A stretch of 64,000 bases of DNA from Tubulanus polymorphus. Lineage: Eukaryota; Nemertea; Palaeonemertea; Tubulaniformes; Tubulanidae. Of the stretch, positions 1 through 11,061 are shown in pieces. Every line of letters starts with the position of its first letter. The first letter of the stretch is position 1. The position numbers and the translations under genes are program-made. The stretch is from NCBI RefSeq assembly GCF_964204645.1, contig NC_134031.1, positions 12,498,501 to 12,562,500 of the forward strand, written 5' to 3'. The notes under the pieces were generated by a model. The model had not been told where the DNA came from. It ran no database searches and saw only the letters and a list, made by a program, of their open reading frames with translations.

Positions 1-937
1 ACATATCAAATCCATAAGAAAATGGATAAAACTTATTTAACAAGAAAAGTTATGGTTTCATATATTGATCAACAATGGCAAGCAGATTTAATTGACATGA
101 AGAACTTAGAAGAATACAACAAAGGATATTTCTGGATATTAAATGTTATAGACATATTCAGTAGATACGCATGGTCAATTCCAATCAAAAATAAAACTGG
201 AATAGAAGTGAGAAATGCTTTTAAATCAATATTTAAAGAAGCTATTCCAGATAAGATACAATTTAATGAAGGTAAAGAATTTTGTAACAAACATTTTTAA
301 AAAACTATTATCTGATAACGATGTAGATTATTTTTCAACACACTCAGATAAAAAAGCATCTATTATAGAAAGATTTAATAAAACATTGAAAACTAGAATG
401 TGGAAATATTTTACTGCTAATGAAACATATAAATATATCGATATATTAGATGATTTAGTGAAAGGTTATAATAATTCTAAACATAGTTCTATAAATATGA
501 CACCTATACAAGCTAGAAAAGAAGATAATTCAGAAATAGTTTGGAATAATTTATATGGAGCATTTGTTACACACGATTTCGGTGAACCTAAATTTAAAAT
601 TGGACAACATGTCAGAATATCTAAATATAGAAAAACATTTTATAAAGGTTATACCCCTAATTTTACAGAAGAAATATTCAAGATTAAAAAGATAATATTA
701 ACTAAACCATTTGTTTATAAACTAGAAGATCTAAAAGATGAAGAAATATTAGGTTATTTCTATGAACAAGAATTATCACTTGTACCAAATCCAGATGAAA
801 TAGAATACAAAATAGAAAAAGTATTGAAAACAAAAAATCTTAAAGGAAAAAAGTATTCTATGGTGAAATATAAAGGATATGATGATACATTTTATGAATG
901 GGTTTTATCTAGTAAAATTAAAAGAATAAATGAATAA
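1..937 (+). pseudogene. INT: Polinton integrase of Pol-1, 5'-truncated by window edge and frameshifted
   Basis: This is the rve-fold integrase that would insert Polinton DNA. The reading frame starts at base 1 and corresponds to about residue 52 of the intact 362-aa Pol-2 protein. The first catalytic region QADLIDM is present. The second catalytic Asp is an Asn here (QFNEGKEF, codon 265-267), where Pol-2 and Pol-4 have Asp. A T-run of five instead of four at 294-298 shifts the frame; the rest continues to 937 with the third catalytic Glu (ERFNKTLK) and a C-terminal chromodomain ending in YKGYDD...EWVLSSKI. It overlaps ATP by 8 bases. Two independent lesions make it non-functional. Confidence 0.9.
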
Positions 938-1541
938 AGATTTATTTATATTCGAACCGCATAATATGTTAGTTACTGGTGTAACAAACTGTGGTAAAAC
1001 ACATTTCATATTAGATTTGTTAGAAACTATTTATAAGAATCATTTTGATAATATAATATTATTCTGCCCTACTTATGAAATGAATAAAACATATAATAGA
1101 GATATAGTTAAGATAAAAAAGTTTATTATATTAGATCCTAAAACAGTAAAAGAAAATTTAGATAATTGTATTAAAATAGCAATTGATACTTATAAAGGAT
1201 CAAATACATTATTCATTTTAGATGATTGCGCAAATTTACATGATTCAAAAGTGAGAGAAAGTGAGTTATGTTATTTAGCTTTCTCCGGGAGACATTTCGG
1301 GATAACAACATGGGTTTTAAATCAAAAATATAATTCAATTGTTAAAGACTTTAGGGAGAATATAAGATTTCTAGTTTTATTTTATAACAAAGATAGAAAA
1401 TCTATGCAACAATCATTGGAAGAAAATCAAATTATACCTACTGAATTACATGATGAATATATGAATAAATTAAAGAATAATAAAGGTTCAAAATTATTAA
1501 TGAGACTTTAATTTCCCTATGAATATAAATTTATAAAATAA
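930..1541 (+). pseudogene. ATP: Packaging ATPase (A32/FtsK-like) of Pol-1 with premature stop
   Basis: This is the Polinton genome-packaging ATPase. Walker A (GVTNCGKT) and Walker B (LFILDDC) are intact. The frame closes at 1511, where a Gln codon of the Pol-2 copy has become TAA; homology then continues in frame to the original stop at 1541, so the last 11 residues are lost. One codon is also missing near residue 61 (DIVKIKKF against DIVFKDKKF). The start ATG overlaps the integrase stop (AATAAATGAATAAAG), as in Pol-2 and Pol-4. The core motifs could still fold, but the surrounding element is decayed. Confidence 0.88.
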
Positions 1542-1577
1542 CTATTTATAATTTGGAATATTATAGAAACTAATTTA

Positions 1578-2450
1578 TATATCTATGTACTAGACGTATG
1601 AGTAAGAAAGTAAGATTCTTACGAAGAAAGTAAGATTCTCACGTACGTCTAGTATATAGATATACAAATTATTAAATGAATTATATAAAAATGAATAAAT
1701 TATATGTTTTCTCTTAATAATAATAAAAATAGATTATATTATAACTATTTCTATACTTAGATTAATAATTTTAGGTTTTTAATTTTTATGAAAACTATTA
1801 TATATATCTATGTACTAGACGTATGAGTAAGAAAGTAAGATTCTTACCAAGAAAGTAAGATTCTTAGATTCTTACGTACGTCTAGTACATAGATATATAA
1901 ATTATTAAATGAATTATATAAAAATGAATAAATTATATGTTTTCTCTTAATAATAATAAAAATAGATTATATTATAACTATTTCTATACTTAGATTAATA
2001 ATTTTATGTTTTTAATTTTTATGAAAACTATTATATATATCTATGTACTAGACATACGAGTAAGAAAGTAAGGTTCTTACCAAGAAAGTAAGATTCTTAG
2101 ATTCTTACGTACGTCTAGTACATAGATATATAAATTATTAAATGAATTATATAAAAAATGAATAAATTATATGTTTTCTCTTAATAATAATAAAAATAGA
2201 TTATATTATAACTATTTCTATACTAAGATTAATAATTTTATGTTTTTAATTTTTATGAAAACTATTATGTATATCTATGTACTAGACGTACGAGTAAGAA
2301 AGTAAGATTCTTAGATTCTTACGTACGTCTAGTACATAGATATATAAATTATTAAATGAATTATATAAAAATGAATAAATTATATGTTTTCTCTCAATAA
2401 TAATAAAAATAGATTATATTATAACTATTTCTATACTTAGATTAATAATT
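1578..2450. repeat. Tandem array of four palindromic units (about 230 bp each) after ATP
   Basis: Hairpin-forming units lie at about 1578-1663, 1801-1891, 2035-2131 and 2272-2342. Each has arms TCTATGTACTAGACGTA and its inverse CGTCTAGTAYATAGA around a core rich in AGTAAGAAAGTAAGATTCTTA. AT-rich spacers with ATAATAATAAAAATAG separate them. The array occupies the junction between the plus-strand ATP and the minus-strand zinc-finger gene, now split by CI-1. A fifth copy lies on the other side of the insert at 7001-7091. Confidence 0.85.
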
Positions 2451-2480
2451 AGGGTTTTCTGTTATTTCACAGAAAACCCT
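2451..2480. repeat. Terminal hairpin of CI-1
   Basis: AGGGTTTTCTGT, six bases, then ACAGAAAACCCT gives a perfect 12-bp stem. The same hairpin is the outer end of CI-3 (22680-22709) and, inverted and slightly changed, of CI-2 (20422-20451). All three are preceded by TT in element orientation. Confidence 0.85.
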
Positions 2481-3303
2481 ATTGATATCCGCGTGATTAT
2501 TATTATTATTATTTTCTTCCACACTATTTTGACCAAAAGAACATAGGCTTTGTTACCTTACCGCTGTTTCATATACAATCCATATAATATCGTTCAGCTC
2601 ACTGAGATCTACAAATAGCCCGCGTGTTTTTTCACGAATCATCGTTACAAAAGCGCTGTCGGGCCGTAAACATCGAAAATTTAGCCCCATTCAATGGGGC
2701 GACATGTTTTTCGAGTCGTCATCCCGAAATCAACCCGCAGGCCGACTGTCACTTCGATAATCAATTCAAGTATAAATGAACTAATTTATTGTCGCAGACT
2801 TCACATTCAGTCGCGGTCTTCAAACAGTGATTTTAACAATAGCCCATTTTCCTCATAAAATCATATTACCGATACACTGGAAATTTATTACTTTAGATTT
2901 TAAAAGCACTGTCGAGCCGTAAACGTACATCGACGAATCGACGTGTGTTACTACATCGTCGTTCCGGGGATCAGCTGCGAGTTTCTCCTCATCATGAACC
3001 TACGTGAAGTGAGCCTGTTATTCCAGCCTCGTATTCAGATATAGTGTGTACACACTGTACAGCTGCCTGTAGATACTGGTTGACATGAAATGCATAACTT
3101 AGCATGACGGAGCGATGATAACTAACGTTAACGTTAGTATATAGCATCGGATACTGATACTCAAATTTCTCTGAAACAAAAACTCCAGGTTTCGTAAAAA
3201 CTGAGTATATTACTGAGTAGGCTCGATTGTTCAAGTAGATATATAAAGTAAATGTCTGTGCATCGATTTGTTCAGGTATTATTTCAACTCACGATTGCAT
3301 CAT
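2481..3303. other. CI-1 terminal module, no gene seen
   Basis: An ATT microsatellite is followed by unique-looking sequence homologous to 22710-23221 and, inverted, to CI-2. Two related segments contain GTCGGGCCGTAAACATCG and GTCGAGCCGTAAACGTACATCG about 250 bp apart. Homology to the other two CIs stops near 2995. I see no convincing coding sequence. Confidence 0.6.
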
Positions 3304-5766
3304 TCCGCGACAATTCAATATTTTGGTTTTGTCGCCCGCGACAATTCATTATTTTGGTTTTATCGCCCGCGACAATTCAATATTTTGGTTTTGTCGCCCG
3401 AGACCATTCATTATTTTGGTTTTATCGCCCGCGTCAATTCATTATTTTGGTTTTGTCGCCCGCGTCAATTCATTATTTTGGTTTTGTCGCCCGCGACGAT
3501 TCATTATTTTGATTTTGTCAACCGCGACGATTCAATATCTTGTTTTTGTCGCCCGAGACAATTCATTATTTTGGTTTTATCGCCCGCGACAATTCATTAG
3601 TTTGGTTTTGTCGCCCGCGACAATTCATTAGTTTGGTTTTGTCGCCCGCGACAATTCAATATTTTGGTTCTGTCCCCCGCGAAAATTCAATATTTTGGTT
3701 TTATCGCCCGCGACAATTCATTATTTTGGTTTTATCGCTCGCCACAATTCAATATTTTGGTTTTATCGCCCGACAATTCATTATTTTGGTTTTATATTTT
3801 GTTTTTATCGCCCGTGCCAATTTTTTTTTTTTGGTTTTGTCGCCCGCGACAATTCAATATTTTGGTTTTGTTGCCCGTGACAATTCATTATTTTGGTTTT
3901 ATCGCCCGCAACAATTCAATATTTCGTTTTTATCACCCGCGACAATTCATTATTTTGGTTTTGTCGCCCGAGACCATTCATTATTTTGGTTTTATCGCCC
4001 GCGACAATTCATTATTTTGGTTTTGTCGCCCGTGACGATTCAATATTTTGTTTTTGTCGCCCGAGACGATTCATTATTTTGGTTTTATCGCCCGCGACGA
4101 TTCAATATTTTTGTTTTATCGCTCGCGACAATTCATTAGTTAGGTTTTATCGCCGCGACAGTTCATTATTTTGGTTTTGTCGCCGGCGACAATTCAATAT
4201 TTTGGTTTTGTCGCCCGCGACAATTAACCATTTTGGTTTTGTCGCCCGCGACAATTCACCATTTTGGTTTTGTCGCCCGCGACAATTCATTATTTTGGTT
4301 TTATCGCCAGCGACAATTCATTAATTTTGATTTATCGTCCGCGACAATTCATTATTTTTGTTTTGTCGCCCCGACAATTCTTTTTTTGGTTTTGTCGCCC
4401 GCAACAATTCAATATTTTGGTTTAGTCGCCCGCGACAATTCAATATTTTGGATTTGTCGCCCGCGATAATTCATTATTTTTGTTTTATCGCCCGCGACAA
4501 TTCAATATTTTGGTTTTATCGCCCGCGATAATTCATTATTTTGGTTTTATCGCCCGCGACAATTCATTATTTTGGTTTTGTCGCCCGAGACAATTCATTA
4601 TTTTGGTTTAATCGCCCGCGACAATTCAATATTTTGGTTTTATCGCCCGCGATATTTCATTATTTTGGTTTTATCGCCCGCGACAATTCATTATTTTGGT
4701 TTTATCGCCCGCGACAATTCATTATTTTGGTTTTATATTTTGTTTTTATCGCCCGTGCCAATTTTTTTTTTGGTTTTGTCGCCCGCGACAATTCAATATT
4801 TTGGTTTTGTCGCCCGAGACCATTCATTATTTTGGTTTTATCGCCCGCGACAATTCATTGTTTTGGTTTTGTCGCCCGCGATGATTCAATATTTTGTTTT
4901 TGTCGCCCGAGACGATTCATTATTTTGGTTTTATCGCCCGCGACAATTCAATATTTTGGTTTTATCGCCCGCGACAATTCATTAGTTTGGTTTTATCGCC
5001 CGCGACAATTCATTATTTTGGTTTTGTCGCCCGCGACAATTCAATATTTTGGTTTTGTCGCCCGCGACAATTCATTAGTTTGGTTTTGTCGCCCGCGACA
5101 ATTCAATAATTTGGTTTTGTCCCCCGCGAAAATTCAATATTTTGGTTTTATCGCCCGCGACAATTCATTACTTTGGTTTTATCGCCACCGACAATTCATT
5201 ATTTTTGTTTTATATTTTGTTTTTGTCGCCCGCGACAATTTTCTTTTTTGGTTTTATCGCCTGCGACAATTCAATATTTTTGTTTTATCGCCCGCGATTA
5301 TTCATTATTTTTGTTTTGTCGCCTGAGACAATTCATTATTTTGGTTTTATCGTCTGCGACAATTCATTATTTTTGTTTTGTCGCCCCGACAATTCTTTTT
5401 CTGGTTTTGTCGCCCGCGCCAATTCAATATTTTGGTTTAGTCGCCCGCGACAATTCAAAATTTTGGTTTTGTCGCCCGCGATAATTCATTATTTTTGTTT
5501 TATCGCCCGCGACAATTCAATATTTTGGTTTTATCGCCCGCGATAATTCATTATTTTGGTTTTCTCGCCCGCGCCAATTCATTATTTTGGTTTTGTCGCC
5601 CGAGACAATTCATTATTTTGGTTTGATCGCCCGCGACAATTCAATATTTTGGTTTTATCGCCCGCGACAATTCATTCGTTTGGTTTTATCGCCCGCGACA
5701 ATTCATTATTTTGGTTTTGTCGCCCGCGACAATTCAATATTTTGGTTTTGTCGCCCGCGACAATTA
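3304..5766 (+). repeat. 31-bp palindromic minisatellite array (about 79 units)
   Basis: The unit has period 31 and centres on TGTCGCCCGCGACA (6-bp inverted arms around CC), followed by AATTCAWTA and TTTTGGTTTT. Some units read TATCGC instead of TGTCGC. Because 31 is not a multiple of three and the unit has no stop in any frame of this strand, overlapping open frames appear in all three; they are not genes. Variant blocks with TATATTTTGTTTTTATCGCC recur at about 3795 and 4731, suggesting higher-order duplication. Confidence 0.93.
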
Positions 5767-6984
5767 TTTTTCAGTCCACTTGGGACTTTAGTCCCAGCGG
5801 GCTATTGCGTTCACTTTTCGTCCGTCCGTCCTTTCATAGACGGAATCCAGTTATTTTGGGAAGTTTTGAAGACGCTTCGAGGTAATGTCTTGATATTTGG
5901 TTTATACATGTATCTACCCTAGACACATCGTCAGCCCAAAAACTGTCCTGTCAGATTCAAGATGGCCGACTGGCAGCCATTGTTGTTTGCCAAAATCAGC
6001 ACTTTTTAAACATTTTCGAAGTTTTCGTGGGAAATTTTGAAGACGCTTTAAAGACCTTGATCTTTCGTTTATATTTGAATCTACCAAAGGCCCATCAGCA
6101 TAAGAAAATTGGGTCGATCTGACTCAAGATGGCCGTCCTATGACCTTTTTAGTGCCCAAAAATGTCAATTTTGGCCAGAATTCTAGGTCACGTAGCTTCC
6201 TACTGGTTTGCCATTTCTCATTGCAATTGCTGATGGGTATTCTTTAGAGAGGGATGTTTTATACCTGGGACAGGTATCTTTGATCAGCCAATATGACGCA
6301 ATTGGCGGCCATCTTGGTGTCATCAGTACTCATTCGTAGGTGGGAAAAAGTTTTTCCACATTAAATTGATACCTAAGCATATTGTGTTACTATATTCAAT
6401 TGGAAAGTTGTAGCCCATAACGTGTTCTATGATTTTGGTGAGTTTCAAGGTCATTGGTTTTTGTATGTGGCCATCAGGGGGCGTTGAATAATACAATAAC
6501 TTAGTATTGCTATATTTGTACCAAGGCATATTTTGTTACCATGATCAATTGCAAAGTTGTAGTTCATGACATCGTCTATGATTGTGGTGAGTTTTTAAGG
6601 ACATTAGTTATTCCATATAGTCACCAGGGGGCGTTGAATAGTAGAATGGCTTAGTATTTCCTTATTAGATTGGTACCTAGGCATATTTTGTTACTATGAT
6701 CAATTGCAAAGTTGTATTTCATGACATTTACTACGATTGGGGTGAGTTTTAAGGTCATTGGGTTTTGCATATGGTCACCAGGGGGCGTTGAATAGTAGAA
6801 TAACTTAGTATTTCCATATTAAATTGGTAACGAGGCATATTTTGTTATCACAATCGATTACAAAATCATAGCTGCTCACATGTTCTATGATTGTGGTGGG
6901 TTTCAAGGTCATTGGTTTTTGTATATGGTCACTAGAGGGCGTTATGTATTGAAATTGTTAGATTGTTGAGCATTTGAAACCACT
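5767..6984 (+). repeat. Module with four about 150-bp repeats carrying CAGGGGGCG
   Basis: The first part contains GACTCAAGATGGCCG-type words at about 5960 and 6120. From about 6330 it runs as degenerate tandem units, each with GTGAGTTTNAAGGTCATTGG and CACCAGGGGGCGTTGAAT; the CAGGGGGCG words lie near 6475, 6627, 6779 and 6932 (the last as TAGAGGGCG). The same module with five units occurs twice in CI-3. No coding sequence seen. Confidence 0.8.
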
Positions 6985-7000
6985 TCTATATGAAAACTAT

Positions 7001-7091
7001 TATATATATCTATGTACTAGATGTACGAGTAAGAAAGTAAGATTTCTTGGATTCTTGGATTCTTACTCGTACGTCTAGTATATAGTTATAT
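7001..7091. repeat. Fifth Pol-1 convergent-junction palindrome
   Basis: TCTATGTACTAGATGTACGAG and its inverse CTCGTACGTCTAGTATATAG flank AGTAAGAAAGTAAGATTTCTTGG. It is the same unit as at 1578-2342, stranded beyond CI-1, and it places the end of the zinc-finger gene directly after the array. Confidence 0.8.
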
Positions 7092-7109
7092 AAATTAGTT
7101 TTATAATAA

Positions 7110-8294
7110 TTATTCTAATTTTGTTTCTAATATTTTTATAAAATCATCTGTGTTTATATCTAATTCACCAAAAGTCTTAGGTAGATTTATTAATTTTAAT
7201 TGATCCATCTTAACATAATTATTAGTAGGTAAATTAGCTTTTTCTCTTAAATTGTCTAAGTATTCATCAAAATCATCATAATCAAAATCAAAATGATGTC
7301 CAAAATTATTTATCAGATAACTTAAATCTATTTTTCTAAAATATAATAATTTATATATTTGTTTAGGATTATCTTCTGCATAAGCTAATAATTAATCAAA
7401 TAACAACTTATAGAATATATAATATTGGTTAGTTTTAGGATTAAAATATTTGATATATTTATTTGGGTTATCTAACAATGGTATCATACTCACCATTTTA
7501 TAAACATTAATTAGATGTAACTTTGATTTATAATGAGTATTTTCATCAACAGGTTCAATTTTCTTATTACAATATTGGCACATTTTATTTCTTTCTATTT
7601 CTTCTAATTTCTTTTCATGTTCTTCTAACTTCCTTTCATTTTCGATATGCGCTTGAGATTTTTTATGTTTAGAAAAATTACTTTTAGAAATATCTAAATC
7701 ACAAATGTTACAATGTTTTTTAGAATCATCAATTGTTTCATTATCATTAGTTTCAATTGTATCAACATTATCTGTTATATTATCTATGGTATCATTTGTT
7801 TCAATTGTATTAACATTATCTATGATATTATCTATTATATTATTATCAGATATATTATTATCATTATTATTCTTTTCTTTTTCTATATGTTTATTTGATT
7901 TCTTATGTGATGCCCAATTTTTATATGATATATATTTCTTACATACATCACAATATTTTTCATTTGTCTTTTTGGTTTTGATATCAGGTTCAATCTTATC
8001 ATTATTAGATATAGTAGGTATTACATTATTAGATGTAGTAGGTATTACATTATTAGATGTAGAAGGTATTGCATTATTAGATGTAGAAGGTATAACATTA
8101 TTATCAATTACATTACTTAAATTATCAACAACACCACTTTTATTATTATCGATTTCTATTAGTTTAGTTTTATACATTTTGAAAATAGGATCAAATATCA
8201 AAGCTATATTACAAGGTATTACATAATATAAACCATCATTATTTTCATGTGTATCGATGTATGGAATAGGTTTATATACTTAACCTCCTTCCAT
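7110..8294 (-). pseudogene. C2H2 zinc-finger protein of Pol-1, two in-frame stops
   Basis: The frame starts at 8294 with MEGG, as in Pol-2, and meets TAA at codon 5. It is then open to a second TAA at about 7390 and stays in frame to a final TAA at 7110. Visible fingers include CDVCKKYISYKNWASHKKSNKH and CNICDLDISKSNFSKHKKSQAH. The middle holds repeats of NVIPSTSN encoded by a 24-bp minisatellite. The N-terminal region differs from Pol-2 but matches Pol-4. It is the last gene of the minus-strand block. The role is unknown; nucleic-acid binding is inferred from the fingers. Confidence 0.8.
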
Positions 8295-8326
8295 TTATTA
8301 TATAAATTTTTATTAAAGTTAAAATT

Positions 8327-9579
8327 CTAATACATAACACTATTTAATTGAGAATTTACAATATTTAATTGCGCGTCAGATATAATATAAATGTGCATTT
8401 TGAAATTTTTGATTCCTTTATTCTTTGTCATGAATAATTGTATTCCATCTTTAGTGTTCTGTAGTTTTTTTCCAGAACCATGTAATGAATTATCCTCTGT
8501 TGTTCTAAAATCTAACCATAATGCATATTTATTACCGGTATAATAATCAATTTGATTAATATTACAATTTTCAGATGAAAATTTATTACATTTTTCATTC
8601 ATAAAATGTTTTCTAATTTCTGGCCATTGATCAATCATTCTCATTCCTTGACAAAATATTTTATTTGCTATTCCTTCGATAGTTATTTCTACTTTTGTTA
8701 TTTCAGGATTATAATAATTATCAACATTTATTGCGCCATTAGTATATGTTGCAATGGTAAAAAATATTAATATACCTTTAATAGATCTTCTTGGGAAGTT
8801 AATATTCTCATTAATAATTTCATCATTTGCATTAATAGTTACAGTTTTAAATTTATCAATATAATCATATAATAATGAAAATCCTTGATTGTATTGAGTT
8901 TGAATTATACTTGAAATATTTTCATCAGTTACTGTATCATATTCTAAACATATATTCGATAATTTATAACTCATATCTTTAACAACGCTAGATATTACAA
9001 TTTCATTTACAGGAGCAAATGTTATTTCGAATATAACATCTTCTTGAATTGCATATTTATATAAAGGTGCATTATTATTTATCGATTCAAAGTCTAATGG
9101 AATTTTATATTTGCTTCCATATATACTTTTTATTAATTTATCTATAGCATTAGTTAATATTGCATTATGCGCTTCTGATCTTAATTTATTTTGGTTTTCT
9201 GATTGGATGCCTTGAAATATCATATTATTTCTATTTTCTTTAGTTAACCATAAATCTTCATAATGCATAAATAAATTATAATCATCTAATGAGAAAACTG
9301 TTTCTGGACCATCTTTATAGTTAATTTTTTAATCAAATATCTTCCAACATTATCAACAACATAATTATTATCATTACCGATTACTTTCATATCGGCTGAT
9401 AAATAAATACTATTTGGAACATAAAAAGTATTTTGTGTTAACCGAGGAATTCTAACATATAAAGTTTCATCGGGATTAATATTAGAAGGGTTATGAGTAA
9501 TTATATGATGTGATCTTTCTGCTTTAATAGCATTAGATATTCTATGATTCTTAGAAGGATTGATATAACTCCCACTCAT
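8327..9579 (-). pseudogene. Major-capsid-like protein of Pol-1, frameshifted
   Basis: This is homologous to the intact 415-aa protein of Pol-2. The first 97 codons are open from 9579; an indel in the segment 9286-9330 (GGACCATCTTTATAG against GGACCAATCTTTATTG) shifts the frame, and the remaining 313 codons are open to 8327. A small insertion gives KCNKFSSENCN where Pol-2 has KIKSFENCN. The start motif (T-run then TAAATAAATG) is preserved. The capsid assignment is discussed under the Pol-2 copy. Confidence 0.78.
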
Positions 9580-9599
9580 TTATTTAACAAAAAAATTAA

Positions 9600-11046
9600 T
9601 TATTTATTTTTTATCATGTTTACTAATCCAAAAATAATTGCACTTACAACTGTAATTAAAAATAAAATAATATGTTCAGCAGCAAAGTTAATAATGTTTC
9701 CTGCAGATTTCAATATAAAACCAACAATTGATGCAATAATTCCTGGTTATGCTGCAGCAGATATTTTAGATAGTTCCCATAAATATTTTGCTAATTTCTT
9801 TAAACCATCTTTAACTTTATCTTGTATAGAATTATTATCTGGGGGCTTATCCGGTTTATTGGGAGTAGTAGTAGATTTCAAAGAATTTGATATAGCTAAA
9901 CCAATTGTTGTAAATAACATAGTTACAGCTGTTAGAATTGAAAGAATTGTTATTCCTTCTAACTTAGATAATAATCTTATTCTATCTTTTAGTGATATGT
10001 CAGAATTTGGTTTTATCAACAAATCTTTAAAAATAACTTTTAATCTATTAATATTATAATCATATGATTTTAATAATAATTTAATTTCTTCTTTTTGTAA
10101 TTCTATGTTATATTCTAAATCATCTTTTTCTTTTTCTAAATACGCATTTCTTTTTTTAAATTCAATTTCTTCAATAACTTTATTATCTCTATCTAATTTT
10201 AGTTGTTCCGATTCTTTTCTTGATTTAAATAATTCATCTTCTAAAGTTCTAATTTTTAAATCTCTTATACTTTTATCATGCGCAATTTTATCAGATGCAA
10301 GTCTTATACTTTCAATTTCTCTAATTGCTTTATCAGAAAATATATCTAAATCTTCTAATTCTTGTTTTGTTGCATCAATTAATCCATTCGGTAAAAGTCT
10401 TTCAATTGGAACTTTATTTGATTTAAGTTTACTAGTTTTGGAAGTTTTATTCTGTTCAGAAGTTGTTTCTGTTTCTGATTTCTTTTTGATTATTTCAAAT
10501 AATTCATTAATTCTTTGTTTAAATACTCTCCTATTTTTATCAATTAATTCTTGTGTTACATCTTCTATTTCATTACTATTTCTTATTCTCGTAATTCTAG
10601 ATAGGTCTAAATTAAGCAAAGTTGATTTTGCTAATATTTTTTCTTCTTTTATATAAGAGATGTTAATATAATAATCATCTTTCAATTTATAATAATATTC
10701 ACCATCTAAAAGTTTTAAATTTTCTACTAAACGGTCAGCATCTCTATCACTCATATTATACCCAGATCTTTCAAATACAGGTTTGAATTTATAAATATAT
10801 TCATTATATTCTAATCTTTTTTTACTAAATCTGTATTTTCATTTTCAGGAGGTATTTTCGATCTAGTTTTTCTATCATAATCATCTGTTGATGTGGCTTT
10901 AGAACCACAGAATCTGCTAAATTAGAATTATATGCTGATTCATCATCATTATCAATATTATTTTCTACATCATTATAATCATCATCAATATATCCCTCAT
11001 TATTTCCCATACCCCCCAATGGAATATCTTCTCCACCTTCTGCCAT
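9600..11046 (-). pseudogene. Coiled-coil membrane protein of Pol-1, broken
   Basis: The N-terminus MAEGGED...GNNEGYIDDDYND is open from 11046 but shifts frame within about 75 codons. The main open stretch is 9747-10754, with a long charged coiled coil, then the hydrophobic segment ITILSILTAVTMLFTTIGLA. A TAA replaces a Leu codon after SKISAAA, and the second hydrophobic tail (IIASIVGFILKSAG...) continues in frame to 9600. The N-terminal third matches Pol-4 rather than Pol-2. A structural or membrane role in the particle is inferred only from position and composition. Confidence 0.75.
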
Positions 11047-11061
11047 TTACATAATAAAAAA

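Larger units (their letters stand above)
2451..6988 (+). mobile_element. CI-1: composite repeat insert (hairpin end, 31-bp minisatellite, CAGGGGGCG module)
   Basis: The insert splits one spacer of the Pol-1 palindrome array: ATTAATAATT before it and TATGAAAACTATTA after it are both array sequence. In order it holds a 30-bp terminal hairpin, about 800 bp of sequence (its first ~550 bp shared with CI-2 and CI-3), the minisatellite, then a module of about 150-bp repeats shared with CI-3. It lacks the reverse-transcriptase remnant found at the far end of CI-2 and CI-3, so it is a shorter or deleted copy. About 15 bp of the array is missing at the junction. No transposase is visible and its class is unknown. 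Confidence 0.75.

Noticed and set aside
2992-3234. 80-codon minus-strand ORF in CI-1
   Set aside because: No domain, not present in CI-2 or CI-3, and the region is otherwise repeat-like.
3304-5766. CRISPR array (31-bp palindromic repeats)
   Set aside because: Units are directly adjacent with no unique spacers, no leader and no cas genes, and the setting is eukaryotic.
7705-8226. 173-codon plus-strand ORF opposite the zinc-finger gene
   Set aside because: Shadow of the low-complexity minus-strand coding region; hydrophobic repeats mirror the Asn/Asp/Thr-rich sense strand.
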